This document shows positions 35,001 through 44,217 of a DNA stretch of 64,000 bases, piece after piece. Below the pieces are notes generated by a model, which did not search any database, was not told the origin of the DNA, and worked only from the letters and a program-made list of their open reading frames with translations. Every line of letters begins with the position of its first letter. Positions within the stretch are counted from its first letter, which is position 1. This DNA comes from UBA1081 sp045636025 (GTDB lineage: Bacteria > Bacillota > Clostridia > Oscillospirales > Acutalibacteraceae), in assembly GCA_045636025.1 (NCBI GenBank), contig JAZTWP010000088.1, positions 24,747-88,746 on the forward strand, given 5' to 3'. A program made the translations under genes and the position numbers.

Positions 35001-35100
35001 AAAACAACATCCTTTCAGGATAAAATTATACACTTATAGAATAAAACAATAAAAAATAAAAATCAAGTTTTTATTAAAATATGGAGTGTATAAAAATATA

Positions 35101-35141
35101 CAAAAAAATTGTGCAGAATCAACAAATCAATTCTGCACAAT
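35101..35141 (-). terminator. Terminator of the rRNA-methyltransferase cluster
   Basis: The 12-bp stem ATTGTGCAGAAT / ATTCTGCACAAT (35108-35119 with 35130-35141) with a 10-nt loop is followed on the minus strand by a run of seven to eight T. Confidence 0.9.
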
Positions 35142-35144
35142 TAA

Positions 35145-35747
35145 TTATACCACATTCAATATATACAATTTTACTTTTTCGAAAAATTCATCGCTGTTAT
35201 ACAAATTTCTGAACTTTTCATCGAGTTCTGCAATCCTGTTTTTATCAAATGAAACATTTTCATTCTTGTCGTCGCACATTGCGTACATCTGACCGACAAC
35301 AGACTGAATTTTATCATAGCCGATGCTCTGTATTCCGTTTACGGCTTCTTTCGGCAAAGGTCCACCGTTATTTCTGAAGAAGAATGAAAGAGATTCAGTA
35401 GTCACGTCTTCGTCAAAATAGAAGAGTGCATAAACTTCCCTTCTCCATTTTTCTGCATTTTCATACTCTGTATCGGGGGCAGCTGATTTTTCAACCTGAT
35501 GCTGCAAAACACACATTACACCCTCTGCAAGTTCTTTTGCATCGGCATTCTGAGCTTTTTCAGCAGTAAGGTCTGTGTAATTCTGTATCAAATCAGAATA
35601 TCTTTTAAGCTGCTCGTGCTGTTTTGCAATGATTTCATTTTTCTTTTTCACTGCCTTTGATGCCATTCTTGCAACAAAAATGAAAATCACCAACAGAACA
35701 AGAAAAATAACCCATAAATACCAGAATTCCGTTATTGATTCAAGCAT
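35145..35747 (-). CDS. Membrane-anchored protein of unknown function
   Basis: 200 residues. One N-terminal transmembrane segment (about 9-28, FWYLWVIFLVLLVIFIFVARM), a charged coiled-coil-like stretch (30-70), then a soluble helical domain. The start has GGAGGATTAATA before it, overlapping the rsmI stop. Last gene of the cluster with rsmI and the tRNA methyltransferase. No family recognised. Confidence 0.7.
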   Translation of the reverse strand: MLESITEFWYLWVIFLVLLVIFIFVARMASKAVKKKNEIIAKQHEQLKRYSDLIQNYTDLTAEKAQNADAKELAEGVMCVLQHQVEKSAAPDTEYENAEKWRREVYALFYFDEDVTTESLSFFFRNNGGPLPKEAVNGIQSIGYDKIQSVVGQMYAMCDDKNENVSFDKNRIAELDEKFRNLYNSDEFFEKVKLYILNVV

Positions 35748-35749
35748 TA

Positions 35750-36574
35750 TTAATCCTCCATAAGAGCTTTATAGATATCGCCCTTTTTCATTCCTGATTC
35801 TTTTGCCGCTCTTTTTGCAGCTTCGGATGCGGACATACCCTCTTCAAGATAATTTCTTGCAAGCGTTATGCCGTCAATTTCCTCCTCAGCAGTTTCCTCT
35901 TTCTTCTTACCCTCTATAATAAGCACATATTCGCCCTTGAGTTTCACACCATTATACTTTTCAGCGGCTTCTGAAAGTGTTGTATGTTCAACGGATTCGT
36001 GGATTTTTGTAAGCTCCTTGATTATCGCAATTTTTCTGTCACCGAAAAATTCGAGCATATCACGGAGAGTTGCTGCAAGCTTATGAGGTGCTTCATAGAA
36101 AAACATAGTGCGTCTTTCATCTTTGACTTCTTCAAGATGCTCTCTTCTCTTGGGTTTGTTACCCGTAAGGAACCCCTCAAAAGTGAATCTGCCCACATCC
36201 ATACCGCTGATTGCGGCAGCTGTAATGATTGCGGACGGACCGGGCACAGAAACAACATCAATTCCGTGCTCATGACAAAGGGCTACAAGGTCTGTGCCGG
36301 GGTCTGAGATGGCAGGCATACCGGCATCGGTTACAAGAGCACAGTCTTCTCCGTCAAGAATACGGGAAATGATGTGAGAGCTCTTCTGAGCCTTGTTATG
36401 CTCATAATAGCTTACCATCGGTTTCTTTATTTCAAAGTGATTTAGAAGCTTTACGGTGACTCTGGTGTCCTCTGCTGCGATAAAATCAACTTCTTCAAAA
36501 GTTTTCACCGCACGGGGAGAAAAATCACCTAAATTTCCTATGGGAGTACCCACAACATAAAGTTTTCCGCTCAT
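35750..36574 (-). CDS. rsmI: 16S rRNA (cytidine-1402-2'-O)-methyltransferase
   Basis: 274 residues, normal for RsmI. SAM-dependent tetrapyrrole-methylase fold: LYVVGTPIGNLGDFSPRA, AAEDTRVT, LVTDAGMPAISDPG and the VPGPSA loop. It modifies the ribosomal P-site nucleotide C1402 of 16S rRNA. The start overlaps the stop of the small membrane gene upstream by 4 bases, and it lies 2 bases before the next gene, in a tight operon. Confidence 0.96.
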   Translation of the reverse strand: MSGKLYVVGTPIGNLGDFSPRAVKTFEEVDFIAAEDTRVTVKLLNHFEIKKPMVSYYEHNKAQKSSHIISRILDGEDCALVTDAGMPAISDPGTDLVALCHEHGIDVVSVPGPSAIITAAAISGMDVGRFTFEGFLTGNKPKRREHLEEVKDERRTMFFYEAPHKLAATLRDMLEFFGDRKIAIIKELTKIHESVEHTTLSEAAEKYNGVKLKGEYVLIIEGKKKEETAEEEIDGITLARNYLEEGMSASEAAKRAAKESGMKKGDIYKALMED

Positions 36575-36909
36575 TCTATAACAACTTTCCTTTTACCTTT
36601 TTTATTTTTCGGATATTCTCTTATTCTGCTTATGTAATCAACATTCACAGCCTGAAGATTTCCGTCTTTTCCCTCAAGTTCAACCCAACCGTCTGAAACA
36701 GATTTAACAATGCCGTCTGCAACTGAACCTGAACCTAAATTTATAAGACAATCTTTGCCGATAAACTTTTCAATCATATGGCTCATATCTGCACTTCCCT
36801 TTTTCTTTCTTTTTATACGAAGAATATTAAATAATCGCTGAACTTTTTTTCTTTGAATAATTAAAATAAAAATTACAACCCACAGAAGTATCACACCGTA
36901 ATTTGGCAT
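36571..36909 (-). CDS. Small single-pass membrane protein
   Basis: 112 residues from ATG 36909, preceded by GAAAGGG; the longer frame upstream overlaps the methyltransferase gene. N-terminal transmembrane helix (about 4-19), basic stretch (RKKVQRLFNILRIKRKKKG), then a small beta-type domain (IEKFIGKDCLINLGSGSVADGIVKSV in two blocks) reminiscent of Sm/SH3-like barrels such as the DUF6897 group. Fits between the tRNA methyltransferase (4-base gap) and rsmI (4-base overlap). Function is unknown. Confidence 0.7.
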   Translation of the reverse strand: MPNYGVILLWVVIFILIIQRKKVQRLFNILRIKRKKKGSADMSHMIEKFIGKDCLINLGSGSVADGIVKSVSDGWVELEGKDGNLQAVNVDYISRIREYPKNKKGKRKVVIE

Positions 36910-36913
36910 AGAC

Positions 36914-37657
36914 TCAACCCTTTCTGTAAGTGCCGATAATTTCAAGCATTTCGGGTGATTCTTTACCGTCGGAGCCTTCAATATGAAGCTCCGGCTCAAC
37001 TATCACACCGGGATTTCTGCCGAGTTTACCCTCAACAAGCACAAGCCACGGGCTGAGTCCGTCACGCTGAGAAACAAAACGGAGTCTTTTGGGCTCGATT
37101 TTCACTTTCTGCATTGCGCAAGTCAGCTCAAAAAGCCTTTCGGGACGGATACACATACAGAGTCTGCCGCCGAATTTCAGAAGCTTTGCTGCAGCAGAGC
37201 ATACGTCATCAAAATCACAAGTTATACCGTGACGGGCAATCTTTGCACTCTCTGAGGAGCTTTCTATACCTGAATTCAACTTTGTATAAGGCGGATTCAT
37301 TGTGACAACATCAAACTGACCTTTGGGAAAATCCGCAGGCAGCTCTCTCAGGTCACAATTAAAGGGTTTTATCTTATCAAGGTTATTCATTTCAAGTGAA
37401 CGACAAAGCTGATTGTAGCCGTTTTCCTGAATCTCTGCAGTATAAATCTCCTTGCAAAGACCTTCGCGCACCCAATAAAACGGAATAATTCCGCAACCTG
37501 TACCAAAATCGCAGGCAAGTGCTTTTTTTGATGGTGAAGCAAAAGATGCCAGTAAAAGAGCATCAGTCCCGAAGGTATGAGCCTTCGAGACTATGAGTTT
37601 AAGTTCACTGTTTATATATTCAATATGTTCTGTGTCTTTAATATCCATATGTTTCAT
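36914..37657 (-). CDS. TrmN6/YfiC-like tRNA adenine-N6 methyltransferase
   Basis: 247 residues from ATG 37657; ATG 37648 is also possible. The extreme 5' end overlaps the dockerin gene stop. SAM-binding CDFGTGCGIIPFYW and the N6-adenine catalytic motif NPPY (in VTMNPPYTKL) are present. The family methylates A37 of tRNA1(Val) in E. coli; the target here is inferred by homology. Leads the small rRNA/tRNA modification operon with rsmI. Confidence 0.87.
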   Translation of the reverse strand: MKHMDIKDTEHIEYINSELKLIVSKAHTFGTDALLLASFASPSKKALACDFGTGCGIIPFYWVREGLCKEIYTAEIQENGYNQLCRSLEMNNLDKIKPFNCDLRELPADFPKGQFDVVTMNPPYTKLNSGIESSSESAKIARHGITCDFDDVCSAAAKLLKFGGRLCMCIRPERLFELTCAMQKVKIEPKRLRFVSQRDGLSPWLVLVEGKLGRNPGVIVEPELHIEGSDGKESPEMLEIIGTYRKG

Positions 37658-39278
37658 CAAATCTTTCAATACCTGCAGCAACAAGCAATGTTTTTCTTGC
37701 GTCTGTTGCAAGAATTTTTCCGTCTGAATTCACATCGGCAGCAGTGAAGTAAACACCATTGAGCGTTTCAAGCTTAGCCGCTGCTCTGATGATGATTCTT
37801 GCATCAGCGGCAGTAACTTTGCCGTCTGAATCAAGGTCACCTGTAACACTTATATAGTAGTTTGTGTTTATTCCGCCGATTACTGAATAATTGAATCTGC
37901 AGCCTGTTGTGACAATATCTTCTTCATTGATGAATTTATTGCCAGCATCATAAATTGAAAATACAGAGCTGTTTGTGAATTTATTCATAAGCTCACCAAC
38001 AGTCATACCTTTTTTTACATTGGTAATTTCAAGCTTATCATAATCGACTTTTACTACAGTATTACTTACGGGAATGATTACGTAATAGTTCATTGAACCA
38101 TCACCCACATCACCGTTGCCGGTGTTTGAGCCGAATACAACAATGGTAATATATTCATAACCGCAGTTTTCACAGATATATTTTACCTGAGCGGACAAAC
38201 CGTCTGCTGATTCTCTTAAAACTTCATATTCTTCGGGATATGAGTGTTCAACAGTAGCAATCATTGTGGAAACTGAATTTTCAGAACAGATTGTACATAC
38301 CTTATGCTTAAGACCTGAAGCACTGCATGTAGGTTCCTTTGTTACAATCCATTCATCAGTATAGTTGTGCGCTGAAGGGTCAATATTAATGGGGTAAACT
38401 GATGTTTTTGCATCACAGCTCAGACAATGTCTTGACATTGAACCTTCTGCTGAGCAGGTTGCAGCTACGTCTACTGTGTATTCGTCTGAAAAATTATGAT
38501 TTTCGGGAGTTACGGGAATGTTTTCTATATTACAAGGGGTATCACATACTATACAATGCTGAGATTTTGAACCCTCATTCACACAATCAGGCTCTGCATC
38601 AACAAACCATTCTTCACCGGGAGTATGTGCACCTGTGGGAGCAATGGGACGTGTATCTGCATTCACTCCGCATTCATCACATATACCTGTAAGTGTACCT
38701 TCATCTTTACATGTGGGAAGCTGAGAAACAAACCAGTTTTCTGTAACAACGTGGTTTTCACCATTGACTGCTATTGCTTCATATTCAAACAGTTCAGAAC
38801 AATATCTGCACTTCTTTGCCTTTGTTCCCTCTGTTGAACAAGTAGGTTCTGTTACAACAACATTGATTTCACCTGCAATATGTGCACCGGGCTGTGCGGG
38901 AAGCTCTTCCTTTTCAACAACTTCGTTACAGTCATAACATACTTTATATCTGATACCGCCGTTTGTACAATTGGGCTTGGGACTGTATGCCCAATCACTT
39001 GAAACGAGTGTATGATTATCAGGATTTTTGGGAGTTACGAAAACATCATTGTATCCGCATACAACACACTTACGGTACATTGTGGCAGTTGCAGTACAAG
39101 TTGCATTACCTACAACAGTATATTCACCATTGTCAGGGTATATATGTGATGCACATGAGCCGTAATCAGCCAAAGCATCAGCTTCAACAGTAAAAATGTC
39201 TGCCGAAGAAAAAATACATAATACTGTACACACAAGCACTAACACTGAAACAACGGAATACTTTATCATTCTTTTCAT
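37638..39278 (-). CDS. Secreted Cys-repeat protein with C-terminal dockerin
   Basis: 546 residues. Signal peptide (1 to about 34). About residues 40-345 hold seven tandem repeats of roughly 38-42 residues with the pattern C-x9-C-x2-C (for example TCSTEGTKAKKCRYC and DCVNEGSKSQHCIVC), plus a last CENC pair. A middle domain (about 375-475) has short beta segments and resembles a DUF4430-type or small beta-grasp module. The C terminus (about 480-540) is a type I dockerin with two loops, GDLDSDGKVTAADARIIIR and DVNSDGKILATDARKTLLV. The start has GGAGG and a promoter at 39305-39333. Likely a surface binding protein; the repeats could bind metal or form disulfides. Ends inside the tRNA methyltransferase start. 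Confidence 0.82.
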   Translation of the reverse strand: MKRMIKYSVVSVLVLVCTVLCIFSSADIFTVEADALADYGSCASHIYPDNGEYTVVGNATCTATATMYRKCVVCGYNDVFVTPKNPDNHTLVSSDWAYSPKPNCTNGGIRYKVCYDCNEVVEKEELPAQPGAHIAGEINVVVTEPTCSTEGTKAKKCRYCSELFEYEAIAVNGENHVVTENWFVSQLPTCKDEGTLTGICDECGVNADTRPIAPTGAHTPGEEWFVDAEPDCVNEGSKSQHCIVCDTPCNIENIPVTPENHNFSDEYTVDVAATCSAEGSMSRHCLSCDAKTSVYPINIDPSAHNYTDEWIVTKEPTCSASGLKHKVCTICSENSVSTMIATVEHSYPEEYEVLRESADGLSAQVKYICENCGYEYITIVVFGSNTGNGDVGDGSMNYYVIIPVSNTVVKVDYDKLEITNVKKGMTVGELMNKFTNSSVFSIYDAGNKFINEEDIVTTGCRFNYSVIGGINTNYYISVTGDLDSDGKVTAADARIIIRAAAKLETLNGVYFTAADVNSDGKILATDARKTLLVAAGIERFDETYGY

Positions 39279-39304
39279 TTATATCATCCTCCGTATTCAG
39301 ATTT

Positions 39305-39333
39305 ATTTTAACACGCAATATCAATTAAGTCAA
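39305..39333 (-). promoter_or_regulatory. Promoter of the Cys-repeat dockerin gene
   Basis: Minus-strand TTGACT (plus 39328-39333), 17-nt spacer, TAAAAT (plus 39305-39310). Confidence 0.65.
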
Positions 39334-39396
39334 CCGAAAATGAAAAAACATATTGTGCCGGGATTTCTTTTATGGTATTATTATGCGGGTGATAAA

Positions 39397-40050
39397 ATGT
39401 TTGAAACACTATATGAAGACAATCACATTATTGCAGTAAACAAGCCTGTAGGCATGATTTCAGAAGAATCTGACTCGCCTGAAAGTCTGCCATCTGAAAT
39501 AAAAAAAGCAAAAGGTATTACTCTGTATACACTCCACAGACTCGATAAGCCTGTAGGTGGTGTGATTATCTATGCAAAAACAAAAAAAGCCGCTGCTTCT
39601 TTTTCTAAAATTATTGCTGAAAACAAACTGACTAAAATTTATCTCGCTGTTGTTAACGGTACTTTTGAAGAAAATGAAGGAAGAATGGAAGACCTTCTCT
39701 TCAAAGACTCAAGAAAAAACAAAACTTTTGTTGTTAACAGAATGAGAAAAGGTGTAAAATCGGCATCGCTTAAATACAGAATACTTGACTCTGCTGAAAA
39801 TCTTTCTCTTGCTGAAGTTGAACTTGAAACAGGCAGATCACACCAGATAAGAGTTCAGTTTGCCTCCAGAAAACACCCGTTGTGCGGCGACGGAAAATAC
39901 GGCAGCCGTGACAACAAATGCAATGTAGCGCTCTTCTCACACAAAGCAGAATTTATTCACCCTGAAACAAAAGAAAAGCTGTGTATAACAGCTCTTCCTG
40001 ATTATAAAGAATATCCTTGGTGTCTGTTCAGAACAGAAAGTGAAATGTGA
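39397..40050 (+). CDS. RluA-family pseudouridine synthase
   Basis: 217 residues from ATG 39397, preceded by GCGGGTGAT; the longer frame begins inside the divergent gene and is rejected. The RluA signature TLHRLDKPVGGVIIYAKT holds the catalytic Asp in HRLD. There is no S4 domain, so this is a short RluA-type enzyme. It isomerises uridine to pseudouridine in rRNA or tRNA. Its last 23 bases overlap the convergent zinc-ribbon membrane gene. The exact target cannot be told. Confidence 0.88.
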   Translation: MFETLYEDNHIIAVNKPVGMISEESDSPESLPSEIKKAKGITLYTLHRLDKPVGGVIIYAKTKKAAASFSKIIAENKLTKIYLAVVNGTFEENEGRMEDLLFKDSRKNKTFVVNRMRKGVKSASLKYRILDSAENLSLAEVELETGRSHQIRVQFASRKHPLCGDGKYGSRDNKCNVALFSHKAEFIHPETKEKLCITALPDYKEYPWCLFRTESEM

Positions 40051-40453
40051 GTTCTTTGCCGCACTTAGGGCAGACTGTCTTTTTCTTACGTCTGCCTTTT
40101 CTGAATCTCAGAAATTCTCCGCAGCCTTTACATGTTCTGAAGCGATGTGTGCCGAAATACTGAACACGAAACTTTGTTCTTTCTATCATCGGATTATATC
40201 GCGACAGCAACTGCTCAAGCTTAAAATTCTCACGGTATCGTTTCTGAATATTCTTTGAAAAGACACGGTACAGACCAAAAATCAGAACCGCATACTGCAG
40301 AACGGAAACTATGACATAAACCGCAATTATGTTGCGGAACGGTGTTTTGACAAAAGACAAAAGCGAATAAACAAGCAACAAAACGAAAGTAAGCTTGTCA
40401 GGACCGTTTCGTCCTTCCATAAAGTTTCTTAATTTTATCATAAAATTCCGCAT
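40028..40453 (-). CDS. Zinc-ribbon membrane protein
   Basis: 141 residues from ATG 40453 (GTG 40462 is an alternative). Two hydrophobic segments (about 23-38 and 43-65), a basic middle and a C-terminal zinc ribbon with CKGC and CPKC pairs, followed by a hydrophobic tail FHFLF. It overlaps the end of the pseudouridine synthase gene by 23 bases on the other strand. Function is unknown. Confidence 0.65.
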   Translation of the reverse strand: MRNFMIKLRNFMEGRNGPDKLTFVLLLVYSLLSFVKTPFRNIIAVYVIVSVLQYAVLIFGLYRVFSKNIQKRYRENFKLEQLLSRYNPMIERTKFRVQYFGTHRFRTCKGCGEFLRFRKGRRKKKTVCPKCGKELTFHFLF

Positions 40454-40491
40454 TCTTTTCACTCTTTCTTAAATATGTTCATATTATATAA

Positions 40492-40520
40492 TTGACTTTA
40501 ATGAAAATTAATATTATAAT
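40492..40520 (+). promoter_or_regulatory. Promoter of cysK
   Basis: TTGACT (40492-40497), 17-nt spacer, TATAAT (40515-40520). The ribosome binding site AGGTG is at 40541. Confidence 0.75.
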
Positions 40521-40550
40521 TAGTCGGTAAATGTTTTATGAGGTGCTATT

Positions 40551-41477
40551 ATGATTTGTAATAATATACTTGAAGCAATGGGCAGCACTCCCCTTATCAG
40601 GCTCTCAAAACTTGTGCCTGAAGATTCTGCCGAAATCCTTGTTAAATATGAAGGTCTTAATGTTGGCGGTTCAATAAAAACAAGAACTGCTTACAATATG
40701 ATTCAGGATGCTGAGAAAAAAGGAAAAATCAACAGCGATACAATCATTGTTGAACCCACAAGCGGTAATCAGGGAATCGGCCTTGCACTTGTAGGTGCTG
40801 TCAAAGGTTATAAAACCAAGATTATTATGCCTGACTCTGTAAGTGTTGAAAGAAGAAAACTTGTTGAGCACTACGGTGCTGAAGTTATTCTCGTGCACGA
40901 TGACGGAAATATCGGTGAATGTATTGAAAAGTGCGTTGCAACAGCTCAGGCTATGGCGGAAGAAGACAAAAATGTGTTCATCCCCCAGCAGTTTGAAAAT
41001 GAAGCCAACCCCACAGTACACAGACACCATACAGCTCTTGAAATTCTTGAGCAGACAGCAGGTCCCATTCACGGTTTCTGTTCAGGTATCGGCACAGGCG
41101 GAACAATCACAGGTATCGGTGAAGTTCTTAAAGCTCAGAATCCCGAAATTGAGATATGGGCAGTTGAACCTGAAAACGCTGCAATTCTTGCAGGCGGTAA
41201 CATCGGTACACACCTTCAGATGGGTATCGGTGACGGTCTTATCCCTGCTATCCTCAATACAGAGATTTATAACGATATCTGCATTATTTCAGACGAAGAA
41301 GCAATCGGCACAGCAAAGGCTCTTGCAAAAGAAGAAGGTCTTATGTGCGGAATTTCCAGCGGCACAAATGTTGCTGCAGCTCTGAAACTTGCAAAGAAAC
41401 TCGGCAAAGGAAAAACTGTTGTTACCGTGCTTCCCGATACTGCAGAAAGATATTTCTCAACACCGTTATTTGATTAA
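40551..41477 (+). CDS. cysK: Cysteine synthase (O-acetylserine sulfhydrylase)
   Basis: 308 residues. PLP enzyme of the beta-substitution family converting O-acetylserine and sulfide to cysteine. The PLP lysine lies in NVGGSIKTR, the substrate loop in TSGNQGIG, and the phosphate-binding GIGTGGT loop in FCSGIGTGGTITGIG. Monocistronic with its own promoter and terminator; no cysE is next to it. The usual NPxxSVKDR is changed to NVGGSIKTR, a known variation. OSBS/cystathionine-beta-synthase-like relatives are the main alternative. Confidence 0.95.
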   Translation: MICNNILEAMGSTPLIRLSKLVPEDSAEILVKYEGLNVGGSIKTRTAYNMIQDAEKKGKINSDTIIVEPTSGNQGIGLALVGAVKGYKTKIIMPDSVSVERRKLVEHYGAEVILVHDDGNIGECIEKCVATAQAMAEEDKNVFIPQQFENEANPTVHRHHTALEILEQTAGPIHGFCSGIGTGGTITGIGEVLKAQNPEIEIWAVEPENAAILAGGNIGTHLQMGIGDGLIPAILNTEIYNDICIISDEEAIGTAKALAKEEGLMCGISSGTNVAAALKLAKKLGKGKTVVTVLPDTAERYFSTPLFD

Positions 41478-41490
41478 TCTGAATACATAG

Positions 41491-41521
41491 CCGAATGCTG
41501 AATAAAGCATTCGGTTTTTTA
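41491..41521 (+). terminator. Terminator of cysK
   Basis: The 9-bp stem CCGAATGCT / AGCATTCGG (41491-41499 with 41506-41514) with a 6-nt loop is followed by six or more T. Confidence 0.9.
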
Positions 41522-41532
41522 TTTATTTAATT

Positions 41533-41556
41533 ACCCGACATAATTATATGCCGGGT
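41533..41556 (-). terminator. Hairpin after the SH3/dockerin gene
   Basis: ACCCG(G/A)CATA / TATG(T/C)CGGGT paired across a short A/T loop, followed on the minus strand by A/T-rich sequence without a clean T run. Probable weak terminator for the gene ending at 41578. Confidence 0.5.
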
Positions 41557-41577
41557 TTATTTAATAAATATTAAATT

Positions 41578-44058
41578 TTATAACTTTTCAAGATTAGCTG
41601 CACAACGAAGAATAATTCTTGCATCAATTGCATTGACTTTGGCATCATTATTGACGTCTGCTGCAATTTTCTGACCGGGTGTAAGAGTTTCCATTCCGGC
41701 AGAAGCTCTGAGAACGGTTCTTGCATCTATTGCAGTTACCTTCTTGTCATTATCAAGGTCTCCGGGACGAAGTTCAGCAACAATAATCGGAGACGAAAAC
41801 GCAGATACTATTGTTGATTCACTATCCATTACAGCGCAGAGAATTCTGTATGTACCTGCCTCTTCAAGAACGATTTTCTGTTTATTATTTGTCACATACG
41901 AACCGCTTTTCACAGGCTGATTATCCTTGAAAACAGAAAATACATATTTATATTCGCCTTTACCGCCAACTGCGTTAACGGTGCATTCCACAGACTCACC
42001 TGCGAAAGCTGTTGATGCACTTACTGTGACAGATTCAATATTCAGTTCACGGACAACTGTAATCTGCTCTGATGCAATTTCTTCTGAAGATGAATATTCG
42101 TCTTCAAGATATACTTTAAGCTGATATACACCTGCTTTTTCAGGCACATAGCGGAATGTAGGCAGCAAAGAATCCTTTTCAAGAAGAATTTTGCCGTCAA
42201 AGTACAGAGTGTATCTGAACTTTGATGTTGATGATTCAGAAATTGTTTTAACTGTCCACACGATTTCCTGATCAGCAAAAGCCTTGTCATCGACATTGCT
42301 CTTTACAGATTCAATCTGAAGTTTGTTATGAACAGAGAAATTTCCGCTGTATCCGTTGATGGTTCTTCCGTCACCTGCAACAACATCAATGTAAAAATAA
42401 TACATTCCCGGATTGTCGGTTTTATATCTGAATGTATTGTTTGCAACCAACGATCCATTTGAAAAAACCTTTTCACCGTCGCTGTTATATACGCTGAATC
42501 TGTACATACAAGCTACGTCAGAGTTGATTTTCACAACACATTCGATTTCCTCACCTGTCTGAACCATATCTTTATTGATTTTGATTGATTCAATGGTGAT
42601 GGGCGTGATAACGTTTGTTATTTTTTCGGCATATTCAAGAGAAATCCACGCCTCACGGGAATTATACTCAATTCTGCCCCAGTTACCAAGGATAGCAGTT
42701 ACCTTAACAACAGTACCTTTTGACAGCATTCCAAGAATATCACCGTCAACAGGATATTTTCTGACATTAAGTGCAGATGCTGTTATTTTGTATTCAACAG
42801 GTTCAATTTCTGCAGGTAATTCATCATCCTCAACAGGCTCAACGCGGTATTCACCTCTGACAGATGACAATTCGCCTTTGAAATCTGCTCCGCTGAGCTT
42901 TTCTGATGACACAAATTCAACATCTGAAGCCTTTATATAGTAACCTTCCTGAGTCAGATACCATTTAGCTCCAACAGAATTGACACCTGATTGTTTTATA
43001 TACAGTTTTGTCGATTTTTCAACCTTTGCAACGATATTATTTCCTTCTGCAGGCTCAAGACGAAGCTCAGCAACACCGTCTGCAGATGACACAGTGTAAG
43101 TACCCACCGCAGAAACTGCAGTATTTCTGAATTTTACAATTTCATCGGAATATTCTTCATATGGGACAAGGTTGCTGCTGAAAATATAATATCCAGATTC
43201 GGTTTTATACCATTCTGCACCAAAATTGTTTTTGCCTATTGAATCAACAAAGAGAATTGCCCCTTTATTCACTCTGGTATATGCAGTACTGCTGCCGCTG
43301 GGATAATATCTGAGTGCAGCACCTTCTGTTACATCGTCGGGAACAACATAGTAAGCACCGATTTCCTTTTTTGTCTGATTGAAAGTCACGGTATCACCCG
43401 GTACATCTGTTGAACCTGATGAAACGTCGGGAGCAAGATAAACACCGTCTTCAACTGTTACAATGGGAGAAACAACATACCAGAATGCATCAAGGTTATT
43501 GATCTGATCTTCCTGAGTCTCACCTTTTATTGTTGATTCAATAAGAGGGATTCTGCCTTCAGGTGAACCCATTGCAGGGTCAGCTACATAAAAAATATCG
43601 TTGAATTCATCGTAATCACAAAGAAACACAGCATGAGTCTGATCTTCATTACCTGCATTATATATAACGAGTCCCTGCGGATACTGTTCAAGGAGATTAA
43701 GAAGTTCGGTTTTATTATCGTCACCTGCAAAATAGCCGTGACCGATAGTAATATTATTGTATGTAAAATTCCAACGAAGACCTACACCGTTTGTCCAGGC
43801 AACGGGACGAATATTTTCTTCTGTTATCTCTGCCCAGGTCTCCATTCCCGCACAGATAGCTGTTCTGCGCATAAGCATTGCAGCACTGGCAAGTGTACAT
43901 GTAACAGAAGTCTGTTGTTTAAGAAAAACATTAGGTCTGTTGAGTTCTTCTTCGGTTGCAGCGTAAGCTGTAATATCCGAAAAGATAAAACCAACAGGAG
44001 TATATACTGTCAAAAGTGTTAAAATAACAGCAAGTAAACATTTAACAGATTTAGACAT
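41578..44058 (-). CDS. Secreted papain-fold, SH3 and dockerin protein
   Basis: 826 residues. Signal peptide (1 to about 34). About 44-200 form a C39-like papain-fold peptidase domain: possible nucleophile Cys in QTSVTCTLASAAM, His in DQTHAVFLCDYDE, Asp in YVADPAMG. Then two or three SH3-like segments (about 235-480, including NVRKYPVDGDILG), three beta-sandwich modules of CARDB/immunoglobulin type (about 490-760), and a C-terminal dockerin pair (GDLDNDKKVTAIDARTVLR, DVNNDAKVNAIDARIILR). The start has TAGGTGAATT. Possibly a peptidoglycan or peptide hydrolase, or a binding protein displayed on a scaffold; the peptidase call rests on motif spacing only. Confidence 0.8.
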   Translation of the reverse strand: MSKSVKCLLAVILTLLTVYTPVGFIFSDITAYAATEEELNRPNVFLKQQTSVTCTLASAAMLMRRTAICAGMETWAEITEENIRPVAWTNGVGLRWNFTYNNITIGHGYFAGDDNKTELLNLLEQYPQGLVIYNAGNEDQTHAVFLCDYDEFNDIFYVADPAMGSPEGRIPLIESTIKGETQEDQINNLDAFWYVVSPIVTVEDGVYLAPDVSSGSTDVPGDTVTFNQTKKEIGAYYVVPDDVTEGAALRYYPSGSSTAYTRVNKGAILFVDSIGKNNFGAEWYKTESGYYIFSSNLVPYEEYSDEIVKFRNTAVSAVGTYTVSSADGVAELRLEPAEGNNIVAKVEKSTKLYIKQSGVNSVGAKWYLTQEGYYIKASDVEFVSSEKLSGADFKGELSSVRGEYRVEPVEDDELPAEIEPVEYKITASALNVRKYPVDGDILGMLSKGTVVKVTAILGNWGRIEYNSREAWISLEYAEKITNVITPITIESIKINKDMVQTGEEIECVVKINSDVACMYRFSVYNSDGEKVFSNGSLVANNTFRYKTDNPGMYYFYIDVVAGDGRTINGYSGNFSVHNKLQIESVKSNVDDKAFADQEIVWTVKTISESSTSKFRYTLYFDGKILLEKDSLLPTFRYVPEKAGVYQLKVYLEDEYSSSEEIASEQITVVRELNIESVTVSASTAFAGESVECTVNAVGGKGEYKYVFSVFKDNQPVKSGSYVTNNKQKIVLEEAGTYRILCAVMDSESTIVSAFSSPIIVAELRPGDLDNDKKVTAIDARTVLRASAGMETLTPGQKIAADVNNDAKVNAIDARIILRCAANLEKL

Positions 44059-44092
44059 AATTCACCTACATATCACATAAATATACAATTTT

Positions 44093-44121
44093 ATATTAAC
44101 GGATTTTGGGCTCAATGTCAA
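44093..44121 (-). promoter_or_regulatory. Promoter of the papain-fold dockerin gene
   Basis: Minus-strand TTGACA (plus 44116-44121), 17-nt spacer, TAATAT (plus 44093-44098). Confidence 0.7.
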
Positions 44122-44170
44122 GTAAAAATGATTCCATTTACTTATCATTATATATATTAATATGAAAAGC

Positions 44171-44203
44171 AAAAACGGGCAGATGTCATAGACATCCGCC
44201 CGT
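44171..44203 (-). terminator. Terminator of the 1825-residue protein gene
   Basis: Stem ACGGGC(A)GATGTC / GACATC(C)GCCCGT with a 3-nt loop and one mismatch, followed on the minus strand by five T. Confidence 0.9.
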
Positions 44204-44217
44204 ATTGAGTTTAAGGA

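Noticed and set aside
39196..39396. N-terminal extension of the RluA-type synthase
   Set aside because: The extension overlaps the 5' end and promoter of the divergent dockerin gene and has no ribosome binding site; ATG 39397 matches the family start.
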